Source of the DNA: an uncultured bacterium
GTDB lineage: Bacteria > Bacteroidota > Rhodothermia > Rhodothermales > Rubricoccaceae
Reading direction: 5' to 3'
NCBI GenBank assembly: GCA_947493945.1
Contig: CANLSR010000001.1
Location: 682,001 to 746,000 of the forward strand
Length of the DNA: 64,000 nucleotides
Shown in pieces: positions 44,396 to 56,300 of this stretch (the first letter of the stretch is position 1; every line of letters starts with the position of its first letter). Position numbers and translations under genes: made by a program. A model generated the notes under the pieces. That model saw nothing but the letters and a program-made list of their open reading frames with translations, was not told where the DNA came from and made no database searches.

Positions 44396-45367
44396 TTACG
44401 ACGCGGCGCCGCCGAACAAGGCGTCGACGAACGCGGAGCGGTCGAACACCTGGAGGTCCTCGATCCCCTCGCCGACGCCGATGTACTTGACGGGGATCTG
44501 GAACTCGTTCGAGATGCCGATCACGATGCCCCCCTTGGCCGTCCCGTCCAGCTTGGTCAGCACCAGGCCCGAGACCTCGACGGCCTGGGTAAAGGCCTCG
44601 GCCTGGCGGAGCGCGTTCTGGCCCGTCGAGCCGTCGAGCACCAAGAGCACCTCGTGGGGCGCCCCGGCCACCTGGCGGTCCATCACGCGACGGACCTTGG
44701 ACAGCTCGTCCATCAGCCCGACTTGGTTGTGCAGCCGGCCGGCCGTGTCGATCAGCACCACGTCGGCGTCGCGGGCCTTGGCCGCCGCCAGCGTGTCGAA
44801 GGCGACCGCGGCCGGGTCGGCGCCCTGGTACTGCTTGATGATGTCGACGCCGGCGCGGGACGCCCACACGTCGAGCTGCTCCGTGGCCGCGGCGCGGAAC
44901 GTGTCGGCGGCGCCCAGGATCACCGACTTGCCGGCCTGGCGGTAGTGCCACGCGATCTTGCCGATGGACGTGGTCTTGCCGACGCCGTTGACGCCCACCA
45001 CCATCACCACGTGGGGCGTCTGGGGGAGCGGCGCGTCAAAGTCGGCGGGGCGCTCCGGGGCGTTCTGGAGCATCAGGTCCGCGATCTCGGACCGCATGAG
45101 CCCTTGGAGCTCGGCCGTGGAGACGTACTTGTCTTGGGCCACGCGCGCCTCGATGCGGCGGATGATCTCGACCGTCGTCTTGACGCCCACGTCGGAGGTG
45201 ATGAGGACGCCTTCGAGGTCGTCCAGGACCTCGTCGTCGACGGTGTCCTTGCCGGCGACGGCCGTCTTGATCTTGTCGAACAGCCCGGTGCGGGTCTTTT
45301 CGAGCCCGGCCTCCAGCGAGGCCTGCTCCTTTTCCTTCTCTTTGCGCTTGAACCCGAACAGGGCCAT
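44396..45367 (-). CDS. ftsY: Signal recognition particle receptor FtsY
   Basis: A 323-residue FtsY GTPase, the membrane docking partner of SRP (Ffh-4.5S RNA). A short lysine-rich N-terminus (MALFGFKRKEKEKEQ) serves in membrane contact. Then come the N domain and the G domain, with G1 GVNGVGKTTSIGK (125-137), the ADTFRAAATEQL insertion box, DTAGRLHNQ, and TKLDGTAKGG. The long acidic A domain of E. coli FtsY is lacking, as usual outside Proteobacteria. ATG at 45367. Confidence 0.97.
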   Translation of the reverse strand: MALFGFKRKEKEKEQASLEAGLEKTRTGLFDKIKTAVAGKDTVDDEVLDDLEGVLITSDVGVKTTVEIIRRIEARVAQDKYVSTAELQGLMRSEIADLMLQNAPERPADFDAPLPQTPHVVMVVGVNGVGKTTSIGKIAWHYRQAGKSVILGAADTFRAAATEQLDVWASRAGVDIIKQYQGADPAAVAFDTLAAAKARDADVVLIDTAGRLHNQVGLMDELSKVRRVMDRQVAGAPHEVLLVLDGSTGQNALRQAEAFTQAVEVSGLVLTKLDGTAKGGIVIGISNEFQIPVKYIGVGEGIEDLQVFDRSAFVDALFGGAAS

Positions 45368-45463
45368 CGGTCAGTGTGGGTGGGGAGGGACCGTACCGCA
45401 GCGGCGGAGACGAGATCCCGACCGCCACGCGCGCGCCCGCTGGCGGCGCCGGTGGACGGCCCG

Positions 45464-46066
45464 CTACGCCTGGCGCTCCAGCACGTCGAGCCGGTACTGC
45501 GGCTGGCGGTCGCCGTGGACCGCTCGCCAGCCGTCGCGGCCCAAGAACAGGTCGTGGACGTCGTCGGCGGTCAGCGGGTAGTCCGTCGGGCCGGTCCAGT
45601 GGACCAGCACCAGGTGACCGCCGGGCTCGACGGCCTGCGCCAACCGGTCGGCCCACTCGGCCAGGCGGTCCGCCGACAGGTAGTAGCCGACCTCGCTGAC
45701 GACGGCCAGACTGAACGGCCCGGCGGGCATCTCGTCGGGCATGGCGCGGCGCTCGACCGTCACGCCGGGCACGTCCGCCAGCCGGGAGCGCGCGCGGTCC
45801 AGCGCGTCGGGCGCCACGTCGACGGCCAGCAGGCGGTCGCACCGACGCGCCAACCGCTCGGTCAGGACGCCGTTGGCGCAGCCGGCCTCGAAGGCGCGGG
45901 CGTAGCGTGAGCGCGGCAGCGCCGCCAGCGTCGCGGCGTACTTGGCGGCCTCGTACGGGCTCGTCTCGAAGCCCCACGGGTCGGCCTCGTCGGCGTAGAG
46001 CGCCTGGAAGTAGGCCGGGTCGATGGAGCCGTCGGGCCGGTGGTAGGGCGTGGTCGGGGGCGGCAT
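45464..46066 (-). CDS. SAM-dependent methyltransferase, NodS-like
   Basis: A 200-residue class I methyltransferase of the NodS-like group. The SAM loop is FEAGCANGVLTERLA (about 59-73), followed by an acidic strand end LLAVDVAPDALDRAR and motif VVSEVGYYLS. The N-terminus (DPAYFQALYADEADPWGFETSPYE) is characteristic of this group. Many relatives act on sugars or small metabolites and sit with glycosyltransferases, and a sugar gene cluster starts 200 bp further on. The substrate is not identifiable. ATG at 46066. Confidence 0.88.
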   Translation of the reverse strand: MPPPTTPYHRPDGSIDPAYFQALYADEADPWGFETSPYEAAKYAATLAALPRSRYARAFEAGCANGVLTERLARRCDRLLAVDVAPDALDRARSRLADVPGVTVERRAMPDEMPAGPFSLAVVSEVGYYLSADRLAEWADRLAQAVEPGGHLVLVHWTGPTDYPLTADDVHDLFLGRDGWRAVHGDRQPQYRLDVLERQA

Positions 46067-46266
46067 GGCGTGGGTGGAGACGGGCGGAGAAAGCGAGTGG
46101 CCGTACGCTCCGCGGCACGTAGGGTCTCGGGGAAACGGTCTCTCGGCGAGAAACGCCGGCCGCCGCGCCTACCGGCGGCGTTCGGCGCGGCGGTGGCCGT
46201 TGCCACCCGCGAGGTCGAGCCGAGCCGCCTCGGCCGGCTGGCGGCGCGCGTCGGCGGGAGCCAGCG

Positions 46267-47440
46267 TCACGGCATCCGGCGCTGCCACCGGCCCAGCTCG
46301 GCCGCCAGCTCGGCGTGGACGGCCCGAGCGCCCCCGGTGTCGGGCACGCTCAGGAGCCCGTTGGGGCACGGCCGGTCGTCCTCCCAGCCGGGGTGGTCGG
46401 CGATGGGGTACCAGCACAGGCCCCAGACCGGGACGCCCGACTGGCGCGCGGCCTCGACCTCGCGCGCGACCGTGCCCAGCCACTCGGGCCGGGCGTCGCC
46501 CTCGGTCCCGGTCTCGGCCACCACCAGCGGTCGGCCGTAGCGGCCGTGCACCTCGGCCAGCATCTCGCGCAAGGGCCGGCGCCGCGGGCTCCCCAGCGGG
46601 AGCGGGTCGCCGTGGTGCACCCACTGGTTCTGGGGGTAGTAGTTGACGCCGACCACGTCCAGCACCGTCTCGTCCCCTCCGACCTGGGGCCACAGCCGGC
46701 CCGACAAGAGGTCGAACGCCTGGAACTGGGCTTGGCGGTAGCCCTCCGCCTCGTCCCGCTGGCCGGGCGCCTCGGCGACGACGTGGACGATAGGCTCGGC
46801 CCACAGCAGCCGCGCGCGCCGGTCCACGTCGCGCACGGCGTCGACGGCCGCCAGCGCGGCGCGCGCCAGCTGCACCTTGAGCTCGAAGCTTCGGCCAGTG
46901 GCGAATGGGGGAAACTGGGCCGTGTCGCCGCCGGCCCAGGCCCAAAACGAGATCTCGTTGACGGGGCACCACCACGGCACGGCGTCGGTCTCGGCGCGGT
47001 GCACCTCGGCCGCCCACCGAGCGAACGCCGCGAACCGCTCGACGAACTCGGGCTTCCACACGTCGACGTCGTCCGGCACGCCGTAGTGGCACAGGTCCCA
47101 GACCACCTGGGTCCCGGTCTCGCGCGCGGCCTGCAGCTGAGGCAGCCACGAGCCGGCGTCGTACCGGCCGGGCGCCGTCTCGACCAAGGGCCAGCGCAGC
47201 CCGTCGCGCACCGTGCGGATGCCCAACGCCGCCAACGCCCGGTAGTCCCGGGCCGCCAGCGCGTCGTGGCGCGTGGCTGCGACCACGTCCACGCGGCGGC
47301 GGTCGGCCAGGCGGCGGTGCGACGAGCACTCCCAGCCGCCCTGCCAGAACGAGGCGAACGGCGAGCCGCTGCTAGACTCGCCGCCGGCTGGCGGCTGCGC
47401 GGGGCCGGGCGTAGACGCTCCGGGCGCCCCGCCGCCCGGC

Positions 47441-47448
<8 letters not shown>
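46267..47448 (-). CDS. Family 1/5-like glycoside hydrolase (TIM barrel)
   Basis: A 393-residue clan-A-type barrel protein annotated in relatives as a beta-glucosidase-like or family 1 glycosyl hydrolase. After a Gly/Pro-rich N-terminus it shows ASFWQGGWECSSHRR, the acid/base-type motif WCPVNEISFWAW and the nucleophile-type strand LVVAETGTEG. There is no signal peptide, so it is cytoplasmic. Its start codon lies inside the last codons of glf (8-bp overlap), so it is translated together with glf and the upstream glycosyltransferase. The substrate is probably a cell-surface glycan intermediate, by inference. Confidence 0.85.
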
Positions 47449-48680
<1,232 letters not shown>

Positions 48681-48688
<8 letters not shown>

Positions 48689-49841
48689 GGGAGAGAGTCT
48701 GTGCGACGGGCGCCGCGGAGGAGGAAGAAGCGCCGTCGAGCAGCCGGGCCATGCCGGCGGCCGTGGCGTCCCACGAGGTCTTGGCCAGGACGGCGCGCAT
48801 GGCCTCGGCGCGCCGCTGGCGCTCGGCGTCGCCGGCCAGGAACACGGCGTCGCAGGCGGTCACGAACTCGGACGGCGTCGCGCCCAGACGCACGATCTCG
48901 CCGTAGGGCTCGGCCACGTCGGTGATCGGCGTGGACACGACGGGCCGCTCGGCGGCCATGTACTCCAGAGTCTTGGTGGGGCTGATGAACTCGGTCGAGC
49001 GGTTCTGGGCGAACGGGAGCAGGCACACGTCCCACCCGGCGAGGTAGGCCGGGAGCTCGTCGTAGGTCTTGCCGCCGAGCCAGTGGAGGTTGGGCGCCTG
49101 GGGCAGCGACTCGGGGTCGATCTTGACCACCGGCCCCACCATCACGACCTCCCAGTCGGGTCGCGCCGCCGCCAGCGTGGCGACGATGTCGCGGTCCAGC
49201 CGCTCGTCGATGACGCCGAAAAAGCCCAGCCGGGGCCGCCCGATCCCGCGCTGGTCGGCCGGCTCCGCCAGCGCGGCGGCCCGGTCGGGGCGCGCCTGAC
49301 CAAAGTGGGCCGCGTCCACCGACGACGGGAAGCAGTGGACGTCGGGGTGCCGGTCTTTCTTGGCGCGGTACAGGCTGGGGCCGCCCGTGAACACCAAGTC
49401 GGCGCGGCCGAGCAGGTCCCGCTCGCGCTCCAGCAGCTCGGGCGGGGCGTGGTCGAACGCCGACAGCTCGTCCATGCAGTCGTAGACGACGGCGCGCGGC
49501 TCGACGGCATCCAGCAGCGGCGTCGCCAGCGGCGTGTAGGTCCAGGCGTCGCAGGCGCCCAACGCCTCGGTCTCGACCGCCCACCGCCGCAGGAGCGGCT
49601 CGACGACGGCGATCTGGGCGTCGGAGAAGCCCGGCTCGTCCACCGGCGTGTGGGGCCGCAGCACGGTCACGCCCGGCGCCGCCTCTATCGGCTCCAGATA
49701 CGGCGCGGCGTCGGCGTCGTAGACGGGTTCCTCGACCACGGTCACCGGCCGCGTCTGGGCCAGCCGCGACAAGACGTGTTGGGGCCGTTGGAAGACAAAG
49801 TCCCACCGGAGGTGGGAGAGGACGACGAGGGGGAGGGGCAC
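48681..49841 (-). CDS. Glycosyltransferase family 1-like protein
   Basis: A 386-residue GT-B glycosyltransferase. It starts with VPLPLVVLSHLRWDFVFQRPQHVLSRLA, the N-terminal strand-loop typical of this group. The C-terminal domain has GFFGVIDERLD, EVVMVGPVVKIDP, HWLGGKTYDELPAYLAGWDVCLLPF and the donor-binding STKTLEYMAAERPVV-like segment (SPTKTLEYMAAERPVVSTP). The donor may be UDP-galactofuranose given glf directly downstream, by inference. The GTG at 49841 is chosen; the open frame upstream to 49961 contains unrelated sequence. Confidence 0.88.
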
Positions 49842-50034
49842 GGGAAAGAGGGGCTGTCGATGGCCCGCGGAGAACGGGGAGCGCGGGCCGAGAAGGCACG
49901 CTAATGCTAGGCTTGGGCACACCCTTGTCACTCCCGGAATGCAAATCAGGAACGGCCCCATGCCCAGCCAGGAATGACGGCGCCTGAGGGTCAGGCGTCT
50001 CCTGTTCGGCGGCTCCCCGACCGCTCCGGCGCGC

Positions 50035-50676
50035 CTAGCTCGCCGGCTTCCGAGCGCGCCGGGGCGTGTTTCCGTCGGGTTCTAGCGCCTCGCTTCCATG
50101 GCGCATGATGGCCACGAACCGGATGCCGTACTTGACGACGGAAAACACCATGGCCGCCGCCGTGAGCCCAACCAGCGCCTCCATGACGGGCCGGGTCGCG
50201 TCCAGGAGCGCCGCTACCACCGTCACCGACAGCGCGCCCACGGCCACCTTGCCGCTCCACAGCGACGACGTGAACCGGCCCAGCCGGCGCGACTGGGCCA
50301 GCCCGCCCGAGGCTAGCGCGAGGTCGCGCGTGACCGCCAGCGCCACGAACCACAGCGGAAGCGACGGCCCGGCCTCGGCCGGCCGCACGAGCAGCGCCAC
50401 CGTGACGGCGGCGGCCGCCAGCTTGTCGGCCGTCGCGTCCAGGACCTTGCCCCACTCGCTGACGGTGTTGCTCCAGCGCGCCACCCGGCCGTCGAACCAG
50501 TCGGTGGCGATGGCGAGCCCGATCAGCGCGAACATCGGCCCGATGGGCCCGCCGCGGTAGACCAGCCACGCGATGGGCGCGACCAGGACGGCGCGCGACA
50601 GGCTCAGCATGTTGGCGGCCGTCCAGAACGCGCCCATCGGCGGGAGTCCGGGGCGGGGGGCGGGCGTGGCGGTCAT
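50035..50676 (-). CDS. CDP-alcohol phosphatidyltransferase family protein
   Basis: A 213-residue integral membrane enzyme with the full CDP-alcohol phosphotransferase signature from D59 to D84 (DWFDGRVAR, then G76, D80, D84). Helices surround this motif (NMLSLSRAVLVAPIAWLVY, FALIGLAIATDWF). Closest in type to phosphatidylglycerophosphate synthase (PgsA), but choline or inositol relatives share the motif. It is divergent from a GT2 gene 54 bp away. ATG at 50676. Confidence 0.88.
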   Translation of the reverse strand: MTATPAPRPGLPPMGAFWTAANMLSLSRAVLVAPIAWLVYRGGPIGPMFALIGLAIATDWFDGRVARWSNTVSEWGKVLDATADKLAAAAVTVALLVRPAEAGPSLPLWFVALAVTRDLALASGGLAQSRRLGRFTSSLWSGKVAVGALSVTVVAALLDATRPVMEALVGLTAAAMVFSVVKYGIRFVAIMRHGSEALEPDGNTPRRARKPAS

Positions 50677-50730
50677 GGCGAGAGCGGGAGGCCCAAGCTA
50701 GCCGATCTTGCGGCCCCTCCCCGCACGCCC

Positions 50731-51951
50731 ATGCTGACTCCGCCGACCGTCTGGTTTGTCGCCCTCGCCGCCGCCTTCGTCGTCCAGTCGCTGGGGTGGG
50801 CCTGGGTGGCCGCCGGCCTGCGGCGCGTCCGCGCCGACGCCGCGCTGGCGGACGCCGTGGGCGAGGCCGGCGAGGACGAGCCGAGCGCGCTCGCGCTCAG
50901 CGTGGTCGTGGCGGCGCACGACGAGGTGGAGCGCCTGCCGGCGCTCTTGGACGCGCTCTCGGCCCAGACGCACCGCCCGTTCGAGGTCGTCGTCGTGGAC
51001 GACCGCTCGGCCGACGCCACCGCCGAGACCGTCCGCCAGCGGGCGGCGCGCTTCCCGGTGCCGCTGCGGCTGGTCCAGGTCGCGGAGGGCGCGCCGGAGG
51101 CGGCGGGGCTCCCGCCCAAAAAGCACGCGTTGGAGCGCGGCGCGGAGGCCGCCGCCCACGCCCGGCTGGCGTTTACCGACGCCGACGGCCGGCCCGGTCC
51201 TCAGTGGCTGGCGACGCTGGCCCGGTGGTCCCGCCTCGGCCCGCTCGCGGTCGCTTCCGACGCCCCGGACGCGCTGCCGACGGACGCCGCCGGCCCGGAC
51301 GCCGGCGCGGTGCTGGTCGGGTACGGGCCGTACCAAGAGGCACCCGGCTGGCTCAACCGGTTCGTCCGCTACGAGACGGTTCAAACGGCGGTGCTGGCGG
51401 CGGCGGGCGTGGGGCACGGGCGGCCGTGGCACGCGGTCGGGCGCAACCTCTCGTACCCGGCGGCGCTGCTCGACGGGCTGGGCGGGTTCTCGCACTCGGC
51501 CCGGTCGCTCTCCGGCGACGACGACCTGCTGGTTCAGGAAGTCGCCCGGCGCGACCTGGCGCCGGTGGCCTACGTGTGGGACGAGGAGGCGTCGGTCCCC
51601 TCCCCTGCCCCGCCCGACGCGGCGGCGTTCTGGCGGCAGAAGCGGCGCCACGCGAGCGCCGGCACGCACTACCCGGCCGGCGTGCTGGTCGCGCTCGGCC
51701 TGTTCCACACGTCCAACCTGGCGCTGTGGGTCGGGGCCCCGCTGGCGCACGCCGTCGCCGGGAGCCCCCTCGGCTGGGGGTTGCTGGCCGGCAAGCTCAT
51801 CCTCCAGCGGACGGTGCTCCTGGGCGCCCTCGACGACCTGGGCGACGCGCCGGACCTCCGCCTGTGGCAGCCGGTCCTGGACGCGCTCTCGGCCGGCTAC
51901 CACGCCGCACTGGCCGTCCTCGGCGTGCTCCCGACGCCGCGCCGGTGGTGA
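50731..51951 (+). CDS. Family 2 glycosyltransferase, membrane-associated
   Basis: A 406-residue GT-A enzyme. An N-terminal membrane helix (VWFVALAAAFVVQSLGWAWVA) precedes the catalytic domain: SVVVAAHDEVERLPALLDAL, VVVVDDRSADAT, the DxD-like FTDADGRPG, the acceptor motif GDDDLLVQE and a QxxRW-like WRQKRRHAS. C-terminal helices return to the membrane. It probably adds sugar to a lipid or surface polymer. Its stop (51949-51951) directly abuts the stop of the convergent EF-Tu-like gene. ATG at 50731. Confidence 0.88.
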   Translation: MLTPPTVWFVALAAAFVVQSLGWAWVAAGLRRVRADAALADAVGEAGEDEPSALALSVVVAAHDEVERLPALLDALSAQTHRPFEVVVVDDRSADATAETVRQRAARFPVPLRLVQVAEGAPEAAGLPPKKHALERGAEAAAHARLAFTDADGRPGPQWLATLARWSRLGPLAVASDAPDALPTDAAGPDAGAVLVGYGPYQEAPGWLNRFVRYETVQTAVLAAAGVGHGRPWHAVGRNLSYPAALLDGLGGFSHSARSLSGDDDLLVQEVARRDLAPVAYVWDEEASVPSPAPPDAAAFWRQKRRHASAGTHYPAGVLVALGLFHTSNLALWVGAPLAHAVAGSPLGWGLLAGKLILQRTVLLGALDDLGDAPDLRLWQPVLDALSAGYHAALAVLGVLPTPRRW

Positions 51952-52284
51952 TTAGGCGCCCGCTTCGGCACTGCCAGACCACGCAGCAGGATTCAGATCA
52001 TAGACCTCGACGACCTTCCCCACTGCAACCGTTCTAGACCCTTCGACCAACTGGAATTTCAGGCCATCCACCAGTTGGTTGTGAGGCGCTTCTTCCATGA
52101 GAAAGTGGACCAATACGTTCTCCTCGACCTGGGGCTCGCTCGTCTGCCGGTCGACGACAAGAGTCCACTCTGCCTGTCTGTTGGGTGAGAGCCTGACCGG
52201 AGCCGTGTACCGCCGGCTCGCCAGCGGCTGGCGGCGACCCCCTTCAGTTGCGGGGATCCAGCGGAGGGCGGCGCGGGCACGTAT
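51952..52284 (-). CDS. EF-Tu domain 3-like small protein, start unresolved or frameshifted
   Basis: On the minus strand a frame ending with TAA at 51952-51954 encodes ARAALRWIPATEGGRRQPL, then SRRYTAPVRLSPN and VEENVLVHFLMEEAPHNQ, LVDGLKFQLVEGSRTVAVG. The EGGR-tP and GLKFxLxEGxRTVxxG blocks match domain 3 of EF-Tu; stand-alone forms of this domain exist in Bacteroidota. The frame has no ATG, GTG or TTG before the conserved part; coordinates here begin at an ATA codon. An ATG in another frame at 52378 (MSEFRDLRPSGAFRD) may be the true start if a single indel lies between. Confidence 0.5.
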   Translation of the reverse strand: MRARAALRWIPATEGGRRQPLASRRYTAPVRLSPNRQAEWTLVVDRQTSEPQVEENVLVHFLMEEAPHNQLVDGLKFQLVEGSRTVAVGKVVEVYDLNPAAWSGSAEAGA

Positions 52285-52413
52285 GGCGTGTCGAGGAAGA
52301 CGACGACCGAGCAGGAGGAGAGATCGTCGAGGTCTCGGAAGGCGCCAGAGGGCCGAAGGTCTCGGAACTCGGACATAGAAACAACGCGGTAAAACGAGAC
52401 TCCCACGGCCACC

Positions 52414-53241
52414 TTACCCCTTCACCGCGCCCAGGGTCAGGCCCGAGATGAGGTAGCGGCTCAAGACCAGGAACAGCGCGATCACCGGGAGCGAGACCAG
52501 CAGCGAGCCGGCGGCATAAAGGCCCCACTGGGTGGACATCGAGCCCTGAAACATCTTGAGGCCGACGGGCATCGTGAACATCTCGGTGTCCTGCAAAACC
52601 ACCGCCGCGACCACGTACTCGTTCCATGCGCTCATAAACGAGAACAGCGCCGTGATCACCAACGCCGGCGCCGCCAGCGGCAGGATCACCTTGTAGAACG
52701 CCTGCCACGGACCGGCCCCGTCGATGCGCGCGGCCTCCTCCAGGCTGGCCGGGATGGTGTCGTAGTAGCCCTTCATCTGCCACACGCAAAACGGCAAGGC
52801 CGTCGCCGAGTAGATGATGACGATGCCGACGTAGGAGTTGATGAGCCCCAGCTCGATAAGGACGATGTAGAGCGGCAGCAGCAGCATCGTCGCCGGGAAC
52901 ATCTGGGTGACCAGGATGCCGCTCAGCGCCGCCTTCCGCCCCTTGAAGCGGTGGCGGCTCAGGGCGTAGCCAGCCGTCGACGCGAGGGCCACGCCGGTGA
53001 CGGTCACCACGAACGCCACCAGCAGGCTGTTGCCGAGCCAGCGCAGGAACGGCGTCTCGGTCAAGAGCACGCGGTAGTTGTCGAGCGACGCGCCGTCGGG
53101 GACCACCGCCAGCGACCGCGACAGGAGCTGGTCGGTGGGGCGGAGCGAGATCGTCAGGATGCGCGAGATCGGGTAGACCGCGACAAAGACGAACAGCGCG
53201 AGCACGCCGTAGCTGCCGAAGCGGGAGGCGAGTGTTTTCAT
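52414..53241 (-). CDS. malG: Sugar ABC transporter permease, MalG type
   Basis: A 275-residue inner-membrane permease with six hydrophobic segments and the EAA loop EEAARIDGAGPWQAFYKVILPLAAPAL (about 188-214) that contacts the ATPase. It resembles MalG of maltose/maltodextrin importers (FMSAWNEYVVAAVVL, then a C-terminal LSRYLISGLTLGAVKG). It is the last gene of a leftward cluster with malE, malF, two amylases and a debranching-type lipoprotein. ATG at 53241. No ATPase gene follows. Confidence 0.93.
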   Translation of the reverse strand: MKTLASRFGSYGVLALFVFVAVYPISRILTISLRPTDQLLSRSLAVVPDGASLDNYRVLLTETPFLRWLGNSLLVAFVVTVTGVALASTAGYALSRHRFKGRKAALSGILVTQMFPATMLLLPLYIVLIELGLINSYVGIVIIYSATALPFCVWQMKGYYDTIPASLEEAARIDGAGPWQAFYKVILPLAAPALVITALFSFMSAWNEYVVAAVVLQDTEMFTMPVGLKMFQGSMSTQWGLYAAGSLLVSLPVIALFLVLSRYLISGLTLGAVKG

Positions 53242-53390
53242 CGGTCGGTCGGTGGGCCGGCGCGCGGGGGGCGCTGGCGGCTGGCGGGTCGGCGTGGCGA
53301 GGCGGTCAGCAGGTCACTGCCAAGGCGAGGCGCCAGCGGCTGGCGGTCGGGGCGTGCCGGACGTCTGGCTCTTGGTCCCCGGCTTCTCGG

Positions 53391-56300
53391 TCATCGGACC
53401 GAGCCCACGACGACGTCGTAGACGTTGGGCGAGCGGGGGTCGACGCGGCCGCCGCCGGTGGTCTCGGTCGCCTCGCGCGTGACGGTCCGGAACGAGCCGA
53501 CGCCGCCGGGCTCCAGGGCGCCCACCAGCATCGTGACGCGGGCGCGCGACAAGGGCGGCACGATAAAGCCGGGCAGGGCGAACTCGAGCGTCCCCTCCGC
53601 CGGGTTGAACGCCGAGCCCGAGGAGAGCCGGCCCAGCTCCTGGCCCTGGGCGTCCTCCACCAGCAGCCCGTCGCCCACCACGACGAGGTACTCGTAGCCG
53701 CCGTCCGCCGGGAAGTCGTAGTCGGCGCCGAACGCGACCGTCTCGGCGCCGCCCTCCCCGGTGTCGATGGCGAAGGCGACGATGGTCTGGCCGGGGTCGG
53801 CGAGCGCCGCGAACTCGGCGCGGAAGTAGGTGGTGGAGTCGTCGCGCGAGACCTCGAGGTAGGACGCGTCCAGGACGTCCGGCCGGACGCCCTCGGGGTA
53901 GGTGAAGGTGCTCGTGGCGCCCCAGTCGTCGCCGTCCGGGTCGGTCTGGGTCAGCACCACGTTGGCGGAGGGGTCGACGCGCAGGATCTGGGCGTCGCTC
54001 AGCTGGCGGCGGTTGGCGACGGCGCGCATCACCGGGTACTCGTCGCGGAGCGTGGGCTCGGCAAAGGCGAACCCGTCCCAGGCGTCGCCGGGGCCGGCGA
54101 CGGGCTCGGAGGCCGCCTCGTCACCATCGACCTCCGCCCCGCCGGCGCTGACCGCCAGCGTGAACGCCGGCCGCGCCGACACGAGGGTGTCGCCCTGGGT
54201 CAGGACCAGCGGCACGGCCAGGCGCCGGCCGGCGGCCTGGTACACCAGCGTCGCGCCGGCCGGCAGGGCGCCCTCGGGCGCGACCTCGGCCCGGCCGCCG
54301 TCGTTGGCCAGCGTCATCCGCACCGAACCGTCGCCCAGGCGCATCCGCACCGTCGTCTCGCCCCAGGCCTCGGGCAGGCGCGGCGTCACGACCAAGGTGT
54401 CGCTGCTGGCGTACTCGGCGCCGACCAGCCCCTCGACGGTCGCGCCGATAAAGCCGGCGATGCTCCAGGGGTTGACCGGCGCGCCGCCGACTTCGGGGCC
54501 CACGTCCGCCCCGCGCGGATGGCCGGCGACCAGCTCCGGGATGGCGCCGACGGTGCCGGCGTCGAGCAGCTGGCGGGCCAGGCCGTCAACCAGTTCGGCG
54601 GCGGGCGCGGCGCCGCCGGTCTGGGCCATCAGCGTGGCGACGGGCCCGGTGAGCCAGGTCCAGACGGCACCGTTGGAGCGCGCCGACTCGGGCGTGTAGT
54701 ACTGCGGCGCCTCCAGGTAGGGGTGGAACAGCGAGTCGGTCTGGGCCAGCGACGCGACGCCGTAGGGGAACACCAGCCGGTCGGCGAGCGCGCGCGCCAG
54801 CTGCCCGCGCTGCTCAGCCGGCAGCCCGTCCATCAGCGCCAGCGCCAGCAGCCCGCCGGGGCGGAGGCTGCCCGAGGCCTGGGGCGAGACCTCGTCGGCG
54901 ATCAGCCCGTCGCGCACAAAGTCGCGCTCGAAGCTGCGGACGAGCACGCGCGACGTGTCGGCGTACCACGAGGCGGACGAGCGCTGGGAGACGCCCATGA
55001 TCTTGGCAAACTGGGTCGCGGTGGAGAGCGCGCCGTAGAGCGCGCCCTGGCCCTCGGCGACGGCCCCGCGCCGGCGGATGCCGCCCAGGTCGGGGTCGCC
55101 TTCGAGCCAGGTGCCGCGGTTGTCCCGAGCCACCAGGTAGCCCAGCGAGTCGGTCGCGTTGCCGTTGCGGCTGTCGCCCTCGTAGATGCCGCGCAGCGCG
55201 AAGACGGTCTTGAACCAGAAGTTGGGGCCGCCCTGCACCAGCCCGCGGTCGCCGGTGACGCGCACGTAGTCGCCGGCGGCCTTGAGGAACAGCGGCGTGC
55301 CGTCGGCGGAGGCGAACACGTCGTCGCGGTCGCCCAGGCGCACCAGGTCCGGCGCGCGGCCCAGCAGGTCCTGGCGGCGGTCGAAGCGTTGGGCGTCGCC
55401 CAGGGTCGTGATCAGCTCGCGGGCGGTCTCCCACTGGCCCGTGTCCAGGAGCGCGCCCACGACCCAGGCCGCCGACGGGAAGGTGGCGGGCTCGGCGGTG
55501 GGCAGGCCCGGGAGGATCGTCACGCCGGCGCTGTCGTCGCGGGCCACGAGCGCGTCGAGCGACAGCGCGGCCCAGCGGTAGGCCGCGTTCATGGTCGGGT
55601 CGTCGGTGGTGAACGCGACGTCGTCCACGACGGCCGCCAGCCGGGCGCTGCGCGACTGGCGGCGGGCGTCGCCGTTGGCGAGCGCCGCGCGCGCGCCGGC
55701 GGCGGCCTGGGCCGCGGTGGCGCCCGTCGCGACGGCGACGGCGCCGGGCGTCTGGACCACGACCTCGCCCAGCCGGAACGTCTGGTCGCGCCCGCCCTCG
55801 GGCACATCGGCGGCGGCCGAGGTGGAGCGGACGCCTCCAGCGGCGGCCACGGCCGTCCAGACGGCGCCCGTCGGGACGACGGTGGTGTCGGTGGAGACGT
55901 CGGCCGCCGCCGCGAACGCGAGCACGCCGCCCACGTCCTCGATCCGGTAGTCGCCCGCCGCCCGGCGCTCGCCGCGGACGGGCCGGAAGCCGACCGTGCC
56001 GACCGAGTCGGCCACCTCGATCAAGAGCGCGGCCTGGCCGTCGCCGGTCCCGTCGAGCAGCGTGACGCGCTCGCTCAGCCGCGACGGCCGGTCGCCCTGG
56101 AGCTGGCCCATCAGCCGGCCGAAAAACCCAGACGTGTCGCGCTGCATGTAGGACCGGACGGCCACGTCGGGCCGGGCGATGCCGCGCATCCGCTCGGCCG
56201 GGCCGAGGGCGACCGAGTCGGCGTCGGACCACCACCGCCAGCCGTGGAGCGCGACCGTCTCGCCCACGGCGAGCCCCATCGCGGGGTCGCGGCCGGGCGC

